Shown here: one piece after another, positions 45,186-54,321 of the stretch
Position numbering within the stretch: the stretch's first letter is position 1
How the letters are laid out: every line of letters starts with the position of its first letter
Assembly: GCA_902786815.1 (NCBI GenBank)
Contig: CADADV010000005.1
Span: 124,001 to 188,000, forward strand
DNA: 64,000 nucleotides
Origin: an uncultured Eubacteriales bacterium
Lineage (GTDB): Bacteria > Bacillota > Clostridia > Peptostreptococcales > Anaerovoracaceae
Direction of reading: 5' to 3'
The notes under the pieces: model-generated
The model's database searches: none
What the model was told of the DNA's origin: nothing
What the model saw: the letters and a program-made list of their open reading frames with translations, nothing else
Position numbers and translations under genes: made by a program

Positions 45186-45216
45186 GCCGGTTGGATGACA
45201 ACCGGCTTTTTGTTTT
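45186..45216 (+). terminator. Terminator after lepB
   Basis: Stem GCCGGTTG/CAACCGGC with a GATGA loop and a T5-G-T4 tail. Confidence 0.95.
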
Positions 45217-45278
45217 GTAGAATGTGTACAGAAAGCAAAGGGAAAGAGAAAAAGAAAAAGAAAAGAAAGGGGTATTTT

Positions 45279-45800
45279 ATGAAATACACATCTGCAGAAG
45301 CAAACAAACTGCTCAAAAGCATCCAGGGCAGAATCAACGACATCACCCGCAAGGAGGACCTGACGTCGAGCTTTCGGGTCGCGGCGGGAGAGGATGTCGA
45401 GTCCCTCAGACCGCAGTACGACTTCGCGGCAACACAGGAGGAACTCGCCAGCCTCGAGGAGAAGGCGCGCGTGGTCAAACACGTCATCAACACCTTCAAC
45501 CTCACACACACCCTGCCTGGGTTCGACGGCCTGACCATCGACCAGGCGCTGGTCTTCATCCCGCAGGTGATGAACAGAATCAGCAAGCTGAGAAGCATGT
45601 CGGGTGTGCTTCCTAAGCAGCGCATTATCGACCGCTACAGCTCCGCAAACTTTGTTGACTATCAGGTCAGCAACTACGACATCGAGGAGGCAGAGCAGGC
45701 ATACATCAAGGCCAAGGAACTGCTCGCGTCCCTCCATCTGGCCCTTGACACGGTCAACACAACCGAGACGATGGACATCGACATCGTCCTCGAAGACTAA
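45279..45800 (+). CDS. Conserved-looking protein of unknown function (173 residues)
   Basis: Start chosen at ATG 45279 after AAAGGGG. Soluble, strongly helical, probably coiled-coil (TSAEANKLLKSIQGRINDIT, then ATQEELASLEEKARVVKHVI and NYDIEEAEQAYIKAKELLAS). It recalls short helical proteins found in phages and mobile elements, but I cannot name a family. It opens the accessory-looking region. A hairpin (CGGACGCC/GGCGTCCG, 45814-45834) without a T tail follows. Confidence 0.72.
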   Translation: MKYTSAEANKLLKSIQGRINDITRKEDLTSSFRVAAGEDVESLRPQYDFAATQEELASLEEKARVVKHVINTFNLTHTLPGFDGLTIDQALVFIPQVMNRISKLRSMSGVLPKQRIIDRYSSANFVDYQVSNYDIEEAEQAYIKAKELLASLHLALDTVNTTETMDIDIVLED

Positions 45801-46090
45801 AACTGCATACCGACGGACGCCTCCGGGGCGTCCGCCAGACGGCAGATGCTTGGTGGTTCTTGTGTCTCTTATTCCGGTTTACAGTGAAAGAGGTCCAGGT
45901 CCACAGATCATGGTAATACGTTATTAGCTGTGTTATTGCTTATTGACCAATGTTCATGCAACTATCAATGATCCCAGACAAAGAAGCGTCAGCGTGTGCT
46001 CGTCAAAAACTTACGGCGGCGGAAGTTTGGTTTCATGCCGCCGCTTTCTTTTTCGGAATTTTGCAACAATTTCGGCATCTGGGCGATTGG
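45801..46090. other. Gene-free stretch with an orphan terminator
   Basis: No convincing gene. A terminator at 46014-46055 has no ORF directly upstream, so a small RNA is possible between about 45900 and 46050. Confidence 0.5.
46014..46055 (+). terminator. Orphan Rho-independent terminator
   Basis: Stem CGGCGGC/GCCGCCG with a 16-nt loop, followed by CTTTCTTTTTC. Confidence 0.7.
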
Positions 46091-46119
46091 TTGTAACACG
46101 ACGGCATTTTGTTTATAAT
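46091..46119 (+). promoter_or_regulatory. Sigma-A promoter of the 46160 gene
   Basis: TTGTAA, 17 bp, TATAAT. The transcript would start near 46126. Confidence 0.75.
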
Positions 46120-46159
46120 GATTCAGAGCATAGAGGAAGGACTAGTTGAATACTTAGCT

Positions 46160-47368
46160 ATGGAAAAGAAAGAAAGCAGAATACCGAAGCCGTTACTCCC
46201 GTTCGCAACACTGTTATCTACGGCAATTGCGATCTTCAATGCTATATCGGGGACAATGAATCTTATCGATCAGCTTGATAAATACGGGGCCAGTGGAGTA
46301 CTGAAGGGGCTGGTCGTACCGGGGCTCATCGCTGTTGTTGCACTGATCATCTCAGTCATATACCTGAGATCATACAAACAATCGCAAAAGAGCGGCGCAG
46401 ACAATGCGGAGGGAGGTCTTTTCGCCAGATTCTTCAATGCGCTTGCGAAACTCTTTATTGCCCTGTTTATACTGGCCGTCATTGCATGCGGCGTCTTCGG
46501 GTACATGCATTATAAAGACATCACACAGCGGCCGCAGATCCCGATTACCGATAACTATGATTTGGCAGGTGCCATTACTGGCTATAATGGTTCCGGAAAG
46601 TTCGTTGCGTCCGAGGTGGAAGAGGACCTTCTTTCTGATTTTGCAGAGACGTTCAAGAAGTACGATAAGCATAACCAGTCTGGCAAGCAGGAGATATCCG
46701 ATGAAAAACAAAGCATGTGGTCGGACTTCCTGAGGAATATTGATATCGATTGTGAAGACCAGGATGGCCTTTCGAATGACAGCATGCTGAAAGTAACCGT
46801 TTCATATGTCGGGCAGGAAGAAGACGTCAAGAAGCTGGAGCACGATCTCCATATCAAAATAAAGGAGTTGAACAAACCGATCGAACGACCCGTCGGCAAA
46901 ATCAAAAAATTGCCGGACAGATTGTCAGGTGCGGAGCAGGCGGCATCCGAAAAAGGAGATGTGATCCGTGCAGTAGCTGAAAGACTTGAGACCGATATCA
47001 GAAACAATCATGAAGACCTTATAGATTACAGCTGGGAAGCGCTGTTTTGCACGCCTGGATACAGCAGTGACAATGAGCCTGATGCACTGGTTATCAGAGC
47101 AGCTTACAGCTACTATTTTCTCGGTGATCCAAACGACGTGGAGAAATTGTACTCGATCAGTTATATATATCCCTTTGACGGAAGAGTCGATGTGGATATG
47201 TTAAGTGATAACAGCGACCGGGAACTGGAAGACGGTGTCACTCTTGAGTATGAAAAGTACTGTTATACAAATAAAGATCCGGACGCACTGGACAATTTGA
47301 TAAGGTCTGGCTCCTTGTTTAACAGCAGTGTGAATTACCATATCGAAAAGATTCCGGTCGGTGAGTAA
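46160..47368 (+). CDS. Membrane protein of unknown function
   Basis: 402 residues from ATG 46160; a GAGGAAGG SD-like sequence lies 20 bp upstream with no in-frame start nearer to it, so the start is uncertain. Three hydrophobic segments (about 14-33, 50-70 and 95-115) precede a large soluble domain with charged, mixed secondary structure. No family recognised. Codon use is more AT-rich than in neighbouring housekeeping genes (many AAA, GAT, TAT), consistent with transfer. Confidence 0.72.
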   Translation: MEKKESRIPKPLLPFATLLSTAIAIFNAISGTMNLIDQLDKYGASGVLKGLVVPGLIAVVALIISVIYLRSYKQSQKSGADNAEGGLFARFFNALAKLFIALFILAVIACGVFGYMHYKDITQRPQIPITDNYDLAGAITGYNGSGKFVASEVEEDLLSDFAETFKKYDKHNQSGKQEISDEKQSMWSDFLRNIDIDCEDQDGLSNDSMLKVTVSYVGQEEDVKKLEHDLHIKIKELNKPIERPVGKIKKLPDRLSGAEQAASEKGDVIRAVAERLETDIRNNHEDLIDYSWEALFCTPGYSSDNEPDALVIRAAYSYYFLGDPNDVEKLYSISYIYPFDGRVDVDMLSDNSDRELEDGVTLEYEKYCYTNKDPDALDNLIRSGSLFNSSVNYHIEKIPVGE

Positions 47369-47397
47369 AATTTTTCGTCAGCTTCTGCAGTTTTTAG

Positions 47398-47426
47398 TTG
47401 CATTTGGCAGTGCATCGCTGTATAAT
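47398..47426 (+). promoter_or_regulatory. Sigma-A promoter of the XRE-609aa operon
   Basis: TTGCAT, 17 bp, TATAAT with TG directly upstream of the -10; 35 bp before the XRE start. Confidence 0.85.
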
Positions 47427-47460
47427 ACCGAACTGTTGAGAGCAGAAGGGAGTGATGCGA

Positions 47461-47847
47461 ATGAAGACCGTTAATTCCCAAAGAACTCCGGTCACCCAGG
47501 TTCAGGTAACCATCAACCTCGAAAAGACTGGAGAACAACTAAAAACTATAACCAAAGAAAAAGGCTATGAGGTCAAGGACCTGATGACGCTGACCGGGTA
47601 CAGCTCCCAGGCAGTGTACAAATGGTTCAACGGGAAGTCCCTTCCCTCCATCGACACTCTCGTGGTGCTCAGCAAAGCCTTGAATATGGACATCAACGAA
47701 CTCCTCGTCATTGACGGGGAGTTTGTTTTTTTGCGTGCAACTGCTGGTTCGATGACGGAGCGGCGGTGCAGCAGTTACAATCAATATGAAAGCGCATTGC
47801 GCAAAAGCATCACGACTGGTAAGGAGGGATTGGGATGGAGCATATAA
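47461..47847 (+). CDS. XRE-family HTH regulator
   Basis: 128 residues from ATG 47461; in-frame GTG 47452 and ATG 47455 are alternatives with the same SD region. The Cro/C1-type HTH spans about 25-80 (KGYEVKDLMTLTGYSSQAVY, then KWFNGKSLPSIDTLVVLSKA). The C-terminal tail is short and unstructured. It overlaps the start of the 609-residue gene by 13 bp, so the two are translationally coupled, as for a regulator of an accessory system. Confidence 0.85.
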   Translation: MKTVNSQRTPVTQVQVTINLEKTGEQLKTITKEKGYEVKDLMTLTGYSSQAVYKWFNGKSLPSIDTLVVLSKALNMDINELLVIDGEFVFLRATAGSMTERRCSSYNQYESALRKSITTGKEGLGWSI

Positions 47848-49664
47848 AACAAATAAACAGGCTTTTGAAACAGCTACGGCAGGAGCCGATAAACAATTAT
47901 GAACATTTGGAGGAAACGGCGCGAAGTGCATATCCGCTGCTGGTGGAGCTGGCACGGATGGGCGGCGCCGGACGCTGCGAACTAAATGATCTGCGGGTGG
48001 CGCTACGATGCAATCTCCGGAGGAATATCATATACGATTCAGAGGAGGAGTGGACGGAGAAACGGACTGTTCTGATTAATGCAATCGTAGAGGCTGTCAA
48101 TGCGGGGAGCAACAGCATGATCTGGCTGCGGCTGCTGCAGGACAGTCTGCCGGGAAGAGAAGCGGAGATGATCATCAGCAAACTTCGGGACGAGCAAATC
48201 GACCGGAATCTGTTCCCTGCGCTGGAGGCGGAGACAGAATTCCAGCCAACGGGAAGGCTTATGGACTGGTACTGCGCCACGCTGGACAGAAGCCGGCAGC
48301 ACAAGGAGCAGATCTACAACCGGCTGGCTTACTTCTTCCTGTGGTACGGAGAGTTTAACTGCGATGAAGAAAAAGCGAAGTATTATTTCCGGGAAATGAG
48401 GCGGCAGGGGATCAAGCGGCGAAATCCGTATTCGGGAACATTCGGACCGCATGGGCACGATGAGATGATCCGGCGGTTGCTGGACAGCGACACAGATCCT
48501 GCTGCGGAGTGCGAGCCGGAGAGCAACAGGGATGCCGCCGGTTTCCGGCTCCTTACAAAGTATGCGAAGCAGCAGCTTGAACATGTGGCAGCACGCGGTA
48601 TGCGCGGGAGCGTCGAAAAAACTGAACACGAGGTCGGAACGGTATGGGAAGCATGGCTCGAAGACCCCTGCTGCAGGGATCTGCGTGAAAGCATGCGGAG
48701 AATCTACGATGATCTGCTGTCGCAGCCATCAGAGGAAGAGCTTTGTTTGTTCGACGATTATCTCCAAGACTACGGTGCAGCAATCAAACAGCTTGCGGCA
48801 GGCGAAGGCGCGCAGGGAGAACGGCCTGTTCGGCTGCCGCAGCAGGACCGGGACAAAGCCGTGGTCTTCCTGCTGGCGCTCCTGCTCAATTACGACAACT
48901 GGCTGCTCCGTATCATCGATCTGGAAGGAGGGCCAGCCTGCACTGACGCGGATCACAGCGCTGGCATCGAGCGCTGGATCACTGCGATCGAACCTTTCTG
49001 CGGTAAAGAATTTGCCTTCGGCGATGAGCTGCTCGTTCTGAACAGTCTGCAGGAGAATCTGATCAGCTATTACGAGAAACAAGGAAACCGAGAGGATATG
49101 AAGCGGTTGCTTGAGCAGCAAGTCTACGGTGCGGATGCGTTGGCGGTGCTGTCAGGTATCGGCGAAGACGTCAGCGCAGAGTTGTTCGGACATCCCTACT
49201 GCACCCACAACGCAATGGCGCTTCTGAGGCTCTACGAAGAAACCGGAGAAGATGCAAAGGCAAATCAACTGAAGCAGGACATTGGGAAGACGGAGGAAAC
49301 GCTGCCGCCGGAACTGTGGGAGATGGCATTCAAGGAAAGCCGCGGGATGCTTTGGAAGAAATACGAAGCGTTCCTGGCCGGAGAACAGGAATGGACTGGT
49401 CCGGAGGACGATGAGAATCAGGCGGACCATACAGAGACGGATAAAAAAGACTGCAAAGGCCTGCTGAGCATAAGCGGATATGTCATTGCAACCAGGCGGA
49501 CATCTGAAGAGGAATGGCTGCTGGAACACACCTTCCTGCCCGCATCTCCGACGCTGCGGGGCGACTTCATCCGGTTTGTATACTCACCGCCGGATGGACG
49601 GGACTGGTTCGGCATGACAGAAGAGAGAAGGGAGGAGCTGATCAATAGTATTACTTCTGCCTGA
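47835..49664 (+). CDS. Large helical protein of unknown function (609 residues)
   Basis: Not recognised. Strong AAGGAGGG SD. Soluble, almost all-helical by composition, with a repeat-like pattern of amphipathic segments (YEHLEETARSAYPLLVELAR; YNRLAYFFLWYGEFNCDEEK; NAMALLRLYEETGEDAKANQ) that suggests TPR/HEAT-like superhelix. No catalytic motif is evident. Coupled to an XRE regulator and followed by the helicase-MoxR-VWA operon 133 bp downstream on the same strand. Could be a scaffold or sensor; this is inference. Confidence 0.75.
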   Translation: MEHIKQINRLLKQLRQEPINNYEHLEETARSAYPLLVELARMGGAGRCELNDLRVALRCNLRRNIIYDSEEEWTEKRTVLINAIVEAVNAGSNSMIWLRLLQDSLPGREAEMIISKLRDEQIDRNLFPALEAETEFQPTGRLMDWYCATLDRSRQHKEQIYNRLAYFFLWYGEFNCDEEKAKYYFREMRRQGIKRRNPYSGTFGPHGHDEMIRRLLDSDTDPAAECEPESNRDAAGFRLLTKYAKQQLEHVAARGMRGSVEKTEHEVGTVWEAWLEDPCCRDLRESMRRIYDDLLSQPSEEELCLFDDYLQDYGAAIKQLAAGEGAQGERPVRLPQQDRDKAVVFLLALLLNYDNWLLRIIDLEGGPACTDADHSAGIERWITAIEPFCGKEFAFGDELLVLNSLQENLISYYEKQGNREDMKRLLEQQVYGADALAVLSGIGEDVSAELFGHPYCTHNAMALLRLYEETGEDAKANQLKQDIGKTEETLPPELWEMAFKESRGMLWKKYEAFLAGEQEWTGPEDDENQADHTETDKKDCKGLLSISGYVIATRRTSEEEWLLEHTFLPASPTLRGDFIRFVYSPPDGRDWFGMTEERREELINSITSA

Positions 49665-49665
49665 T

Positions 49666-49700
49666 ACCGGTAGTTTACTGTCCGGTTTCGTGTTTTTTTG
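49666..49700 (+). terminator. Weak terminator after the 609-residue gene
   Basis: Short stem ACCGG/CCGGT with an 11-nt loop, followed by TTCGTGTTTTTTTG. Confidence 0.4.
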
Positions 49701-49721
49701 TGTTCTTATTACCGCGAACTG

Positions 49722-49751
49722 TTGTTTGCAAACATGAGTTCGTGGTATAAT
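49722..49751 (+). promoter_or_regulatory. Promoter of the helicase-MoxR-VWA operon
   Basis: Extended -10 TGGTATAAT with TTGTTT 18 bp upstream; ATG 49798 follows 46 bp after the -10. Confidence 0.75.
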
Positions 49752-49797
49752 GCTGTTCCCGGTTGGTCCGGGGACTGTTTGTGAAAGGGGGTTCTTA

Positions 49798-52700
49798 ATG
49801 GGAAAATACGATGCAGCAAACAAGACAAGCCTCGCCTTCAAGGGAGACGATATTATTGATCTTCCTCTTGATGAGTCTGTGCTGATCCTGGAGGAGCCGG
49901 GGGCAGGCTATGATGCGGACAGTCCGGTCGGCACGGACAGTTCGGACAGCATATCCGATGCCCTCATCCGGTGCATCCGGGATACCGGATCCGTGGACGT
50001 CAGGCGCATTGCGGAATACGCAGGCGTCTCTGCAGGCGAGGTCATCTCCAGTCTAAGAGGCGTGATCTATCAGAATCCGGAGACATGGAACGGCGATTCA
50101 TACGAAGGCTGGGAGATGGCGGATGAGTACCTTTCAGGGAATCTGAGGTACAAATTCCTCAAGGCGCGTGTGGCGCAAAAGAGTTTTAGGGGTATGTTTG
50201 AAGATAACGTCAAGGCCCTTGAGGAACTGCTTCCGCCGGAGATGAAGGCGGAGGACATCTACGTCACTCTCGGCTCTCCATGGATTCCGGAAGAGATCAT
50301 CGATGACTTCGTCAACCATCTGATCCAGCCGCACAGCTACCACAGATACAGCGGCACGCGGCACGACAGTGAGACCGGCAGCTGGGAGCTGGTCAACAAG
50401 TATAAGCTCTCAGGATATGTGCGCAATAAGGTCACTTTCGGCACGCCGCGTATGGACGCGGTCACCATCCTGGAGAGAACACTGAACATGCGGACGATCC
50501 GCATTACGGACGAGGTGTCTGCTCCTGATACGAAATCGGGCGTCAGGCGGGAACTCAACCGCGCAGAGACAGCGGCGGTGCAGGAGAAGCAGAAGCTGAT
50601 CATCGCAGAGTTCCGCAGATGGATCTGGCAGGATGAAGAGCGCAGCAAGACGATCCGGCAGATCTACGAGTACAAGTACGGCTGTAATGTGGCGCGCAGG
50701 TTCAACGGCAGTTTCCTGGAGTTTCCGGGGATGGCAGAGGATGCGGAACTGTATCCGTATCAGAGGAACGCTGTGGCCAGGATCCTGTTCACGCCGAACA
50801 TCTTGCTGGCTCATGATGTGGGCGCAGGCAAGACCTACATCATGATTGCGGCAGCCATGGAGATGCGGCGCATGGGGATGGCGAAGAAAAGCATGTTCGT
50901 GGTGCCCAACAATCTGGTCGAGCAGTGGCAGAGCATCTTCGGCAAGCTCTATCCGGACGCCGAGGTCCTCAGCATCGAACCCAAAGACATGAAGCCGGAG
51001 CGCAAAAGCCGCACTCTGAGGAAGGTCATCCACAACGACTATGACGGCATCATCATCGCCTACAGCTGCTTTGACAGCATTTCGCTCTCCAGAAGTGCGC
51101 ACATCGACGAGCTGAAAGAGGAATGCGAGAAGATGCGGCGGATCGTGAAAACCCGGAGAACGGTCACGGGACGATTCAAGCGTAAACTGGAGAAGCTCGA
51201 AAAGGAACTCAGCGAGATGTCCCTCGAAAAAGATCCGGCAGGACAGATCTACTTCAACGATCTTGGTATCGACCGGCTCTTCGTGGATGAGGCGCACAAC
51301 TACAAGAATGTTTCCATAGAGACTTCCATCACCGGCGTCTACGGCATCAGCCAGAGCGGCTCCGGCAAGTGCAACAGCATGATGGACAAGGTCCACTATG
51401 TCCAGAAAACCCATGGCGGAGGGGGCGTCGTCATGGCGACCGGCACGCCGATCACCAACTCGATCTCGGACATCTATGTTTTCCAGAAGTATCTGCAGAG
51501 CGGCGAGCTCGAGATTTTGGGATTCCAGACGTTTGACAACTGGATCGGGATGTTTGCCGAGAAGACGACGGAGTTTGAGATCGCGGTGGACACAGGCAGC
51601 TACAGGCTCGCCACAAGGTTCTCCCGGTTTCATAACATCCCGGAACTGACGACGATCCTGGCGTCCATCGCGGACTTCCACAGCATCGAAGAAGATGTGG
51701 AACTCCCTCAGTTTGACGGCTATACAGACGTGAAGATCCCGCGTACGCCAGCCCTCAAATCCTATTTGGAAGAGATCTCCAAGCGGGCGGATAAGGTCCA
51801 CAATCATGAGGTCAAGACGGACGAGGACAATATGCTGAAGATCACAAGCGACGGGCGTAAAGCAGCGCTGGACATCCGCCTTGTGGATGAAACAGGACCG
51901 GAGGCTTTTGCAGATGAAGCGGTCGTATACGGAAAACCCGTCGGTGTCTGCAAAGTGACGGAGTGCGCGGAGAAGGTGGCGCTCATCTACCATAGAACGA
52001 AGGAGACGCATCTGACCCAGCTTGTCTTCTGCGACACCTCTACGCCGAAGGCCGGTTTCAACGTATACGACGATCTGCGGCAGCGTCTGATCGATCTCGG
52101 AGTGGATGCAGCTGAGATCGCCTACATTCATGACGCGGCAACGGCGTCAAAGCGTGAGAAGGTCTTTAAGGCTGTGCGCGAAGGGCGCATCCGTGTACTG
52201 ATCGGCTCCACCTTCAAACTGGGTCTGGGCGTCAACGTGCAGGACCGGCTGGTGGCAGTGCACCATCTGGACGTTCCGTGGAGGCCTTCGGACATGACGC
52301 AGCGGAACGGGCGGATCCTGCGTGCAGGCAACCGGAACGAGAAAGTGGAGATCTACCGCTATGTGACGGAGGGCAGCTTCGACGCTTATTCCTGGCAGCT
52401 TCTGGAGACCAAGCAGCGCTTCATCACGGATATCCTCTCCGGCACCATCGCCGGCCGCAGTGGCAGCGAAGTGGATAATACGGCGCTGGACTACGCAGAG
52501 GTCAAGGCGCTGGCTCTCGGCAATCCGCTCCTGAAGAGCAGAGTCAGGATGCGCAACGAGCTGACAAGGCTGTCCGCGCTCCAGCGCAAGAGCGTCGAGA
52601 ACCGGCTCAGACTGGAGCAGAGATACAAGGCTCTGCCGGACGATATCGCGGCCAAGGAACTGGAACTGAACATCTGCAAGTCGGACTGCGCGTTCCTCGC

Positions 52701-53169
52701 AGAGAAGGGCAGGGACATATACGACGGGATGACGACCAGGGAGAAGCAGCGTATGGCAGATCACCGCCGGCTCCTCAGGGATATCCTGGGCAGAAATCTT
52801 TACGGGTACGTGAAGCGGGCGGATGACCGGGTGCTCTTTGATTATCGCGGTTTCATGATCGCGCTGCCTGCAGGTATGGACGCGGATCACCCGTACCTGT
52901 ATCTGATACGGGAGGGCCGCTATAAGGTCGATATGAGCGATAAAGAGATAGGCATGCTCATCCGGATCGACAACTTCCTGGACAAAATGGGCGAGTACGT
53001 CGACAGAGTGCGGCGCGAGAAAGAACTGCTGGAGCAGGAACTTAAGGAGATCGAGATCGAGCTGGCCGAGGCGGACAGTTATGCAGACATGATCGAAGAA
53101 TGCACGGCGAAACTCGATAAACTGGACGAGGAACTTGGCGTCAAAGAACAGAAGAACGCAGTAAGGTAA
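49798..53169 (+). CDS. SNF2/DEAH-family helicase without methylase domain (DarB-like helicase half)
   Basis: 1123 residues from ATG 49798 (AAAGGGGG SD). A winged-helix-like N-terminal segment (about 45-110, ending EYLSGNLRYKFL), then LGSPWIPEEI (about 158), as in the large methylase-helicase proteins of plasmids and phages (P1 DarB type). Helicase motifs: Walker A DVGAGKT (about 339-345), DEAH (about 496), ATGTPITNS (about 546) and C-lobe QRNGRILRAGN (about 834-844). A coiled coil ends the protein. No NPPY-type methylase motif occurs in it or its neighbours. ATP-driven DNA translocation is likely. First gene of a three-gene operon. Confidence 0.9.
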   Translation: MGKYDAANKTSLAFKGDDIIDLPLDESVLILEEPGAGYDADSPVGTDSSDSISDALIRCIRDTGSVDVRRIAEYAGVSAGEVISSLRGVIYQNPETWNGDSYEGWEMADEYLSGNLRYKFLKARVAQKSFRGMFEDNVKALEELLPPEMKAEDIYVTLGSPWIPEEIIDDFVNHLIQPHSYHRYSGTRHDSETGSWELVNKYKLSGYVRNKVTFGTPRMDAVTILERTLNMRTIRITDEVSAPDTKSGVRRELNRAETAAVQEKQKLIIAEFRRWIWQDEERSKTIRQIYEYKYGCNVARRFNGSFLEFPGMAEDAELYPYQRNAVARILFTPNILLAHDVGAGKTYIMIAAAMEMRRMGMAKKSMFVVPNNLVEQWQSIFGKLYPDAEVLSIEPKDMKPERKSRTLRKVIHNDYDGIIIAYSCFDSISLSRSAHIDELKEECEKMRRIVKTRRTVTGRFKRKLEKLEKELSEMSLEKDPAGQIYFNDLGIDRLFVDEAHNYKNVSIETSITGVYGISQSGSGKCNSMMDKVHYVQKTHGGGGVVMATGTPITNSISDIYVFQKYLQSGELEILGFQTFDNWIGMFAEKTTEFEIAVDTGSYRLATRFSRFHNIPELTTILASIADFHSIEEDVELPQFDGYTDVKIPRTPALKSYLEEISKRADKVHNHEVKTDEDNMLKITSDGRKAALDIRLVDETGPEAFADEAVVYGKPVGVCKVTECAEKVALIYHRTKETHLTQLVFCDTSTPKAGFNVYDDLRQRLIDLGVDAAEIAYIHDAATASKREKVFKAVREGRIRVLIGSTFKLGLGVNVQDRLVAVHHLDVPWRPSDMTQRNGRILRAGNRNEKVEIYRYVTEGSFDAYSWQLLETKQRFITDILSGTIAGRSGSEVDNTALDYAEVKALALGNPLLKSRVRMRNELTRLSALQRKSVENRLRLEQRYKALPDDIAAKELELNICKSDCAFLAEKGRDIYDGMTTREKQRMADHRRLLRDILGRNLYGYVKRADDRVLFDYRGFMIALPAGMDADHPYLYLIREGRYKVDMSDKEIGMLIRIDNFLDKMGEYVDRVRREKELLEQELKEIEIELAEADSYADMIEECTAKLDKLDEELGVKEQKNAVR

Positions 53170-53181
53170 GGAGGGGTACAC

Positions 53182-54321
53182 ATGGCAAATACGAAATCTA
53201 ATGCAAAGGCAGTAACGCTCGGCAATGTGCCTTCTGTGAACGTCGGGCAGGCGGTGGGCAAACTGTCGGATATGTACTGCAGCGTAATCGGAGCGGGCGA
53301 AGCCGGGATCGGGGTTCTCCCGTCGGTCATGCTGTGGGGCGCGCCGGGCGTCGGCAAGTCACAGGGCGTCAGACAGATCGGGGAGCGGATCGAGTCGGTC
53401 ACCGGCAAGACCGTGCACATCACGGATGTGAGGCTCTTGCTCTTCAATCCTATCGACCTGCGGGGCATCCCGACTGCCAGCGAGGACAAGACGCTGGCCG
53501 TATGGCTGCGGCCGCAGATCTTTGACATGGATCCTGCAGATGACGTGGTCAACATCCTGTTCCTCGATGAGATATCCGCGGCGCCCCCATCGGTGCAGGC
53601 AGCCGCGTACCAGATCGCTCTGGACCGGACGGTTGGCGAGCACAAGCTGCCCGCGAACTGCATCGTCATCGCAGCAGGCAACCGCGTAACGGATAAGTCT
53701 GTCGCTTACAAAATGCCCAAAGCCCTGGCGAACAGGCTTTTGCACATGGAGGTCTATGCGGACCTGCAGTCCTGGCGGGCGTGGGCAGTATCCCACGGCG
53801 TCAACGAGAAGGTGACAGGATTCCTCGCCTTCAAGCCGGACATGCTCATGTCCTTTGATCCGTCGAAGGACGATCTGGCGTTCCCGACGCCCCGCGCGTG
53901 GGAGATGGTCAGCAATCTGCTGAACCATGTCAACAGCGACATCAACGAGATGTTCACGCTCATCGCCGGGCTGGTGGGAAGCGGCGCAGCGGCGGAACTG
54001 CGCACCTGGTCGCGGGTCTACGACAGCCTGCCTGACGTCAAAGGCATCTTCGCGGGCACCGAACACAGGGTGCCGAAGGAAACGGACGTGCTGTATGCCC
54101 TCGTCTCCTCAATGGTCAAGTACGCTTCGATGCATCGCGATGACATGGACGCCATCGCGCGCTCGATCCGGTATGCGGAGAAACTGCCGCCGGACTTCTC
54201 CGTTGTCCTTATGCAGGACTACCTGTATCTGGAAGAGGATTATCGGCAGAAACTCATGATGCTGCCGGACTTCATGAAATGGATGCGCAGCAAAGGCGCT
54301 CTGCTGAACGGGGTGATGTGA
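53182..54321 (+). CDS. MoxR-family AAA+ ATPase
   Basis: 379 residues. Walker A GAPGVGKSQ (about 53-61), Walker B ILFLDEIS (about 126-133), sensor 1 AAGN (about 165-168), and the MoxR-type insertion PPSVQAAAYQIALDRTVGEH. C-terminal lid domain follows. MoxR ATPases act as chaperone-like remodelers, usually with a VWA-domain partner; the next gene supplies one. AAGGAGG SD, 12 bp after the helicase stop. The stop overlaps the next ATG (TGATG). Confidence 0.92.
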   Translation: MANTKSNAKAVTLGNVPSVNVGQAVGKLSDMYCSVIGAGEAGIGVLPSVMLWGAPGVGKSQGVRQIGERIESVTGKTVHITDVRLLLFNPIDLRGIPTASEDKTLAVWLRPQIFDMDPADDVVNILFLDEISAAPPSVQAAAYQIALDRTVGEHKLPANCIVIAAGNRVTDKSVAYKMPKALANRLLHMEVYADLQSWRAWAVSHGVNEKVTGFLAFKPDMLMSFDPSKDDLAFPTPRAWEMVSNLLNHVNSDINEMFTLIAGLVGSGAAAELRTWSRVYDSLPDVKGIFAGTEHRVPKETDVLYALVSSMVKYASMHRDDMDAIARSIRYAEKLPPDFSVVLMQDYLYLEEDYRQKLMMLPDFMKWMRSKGALLNGVM

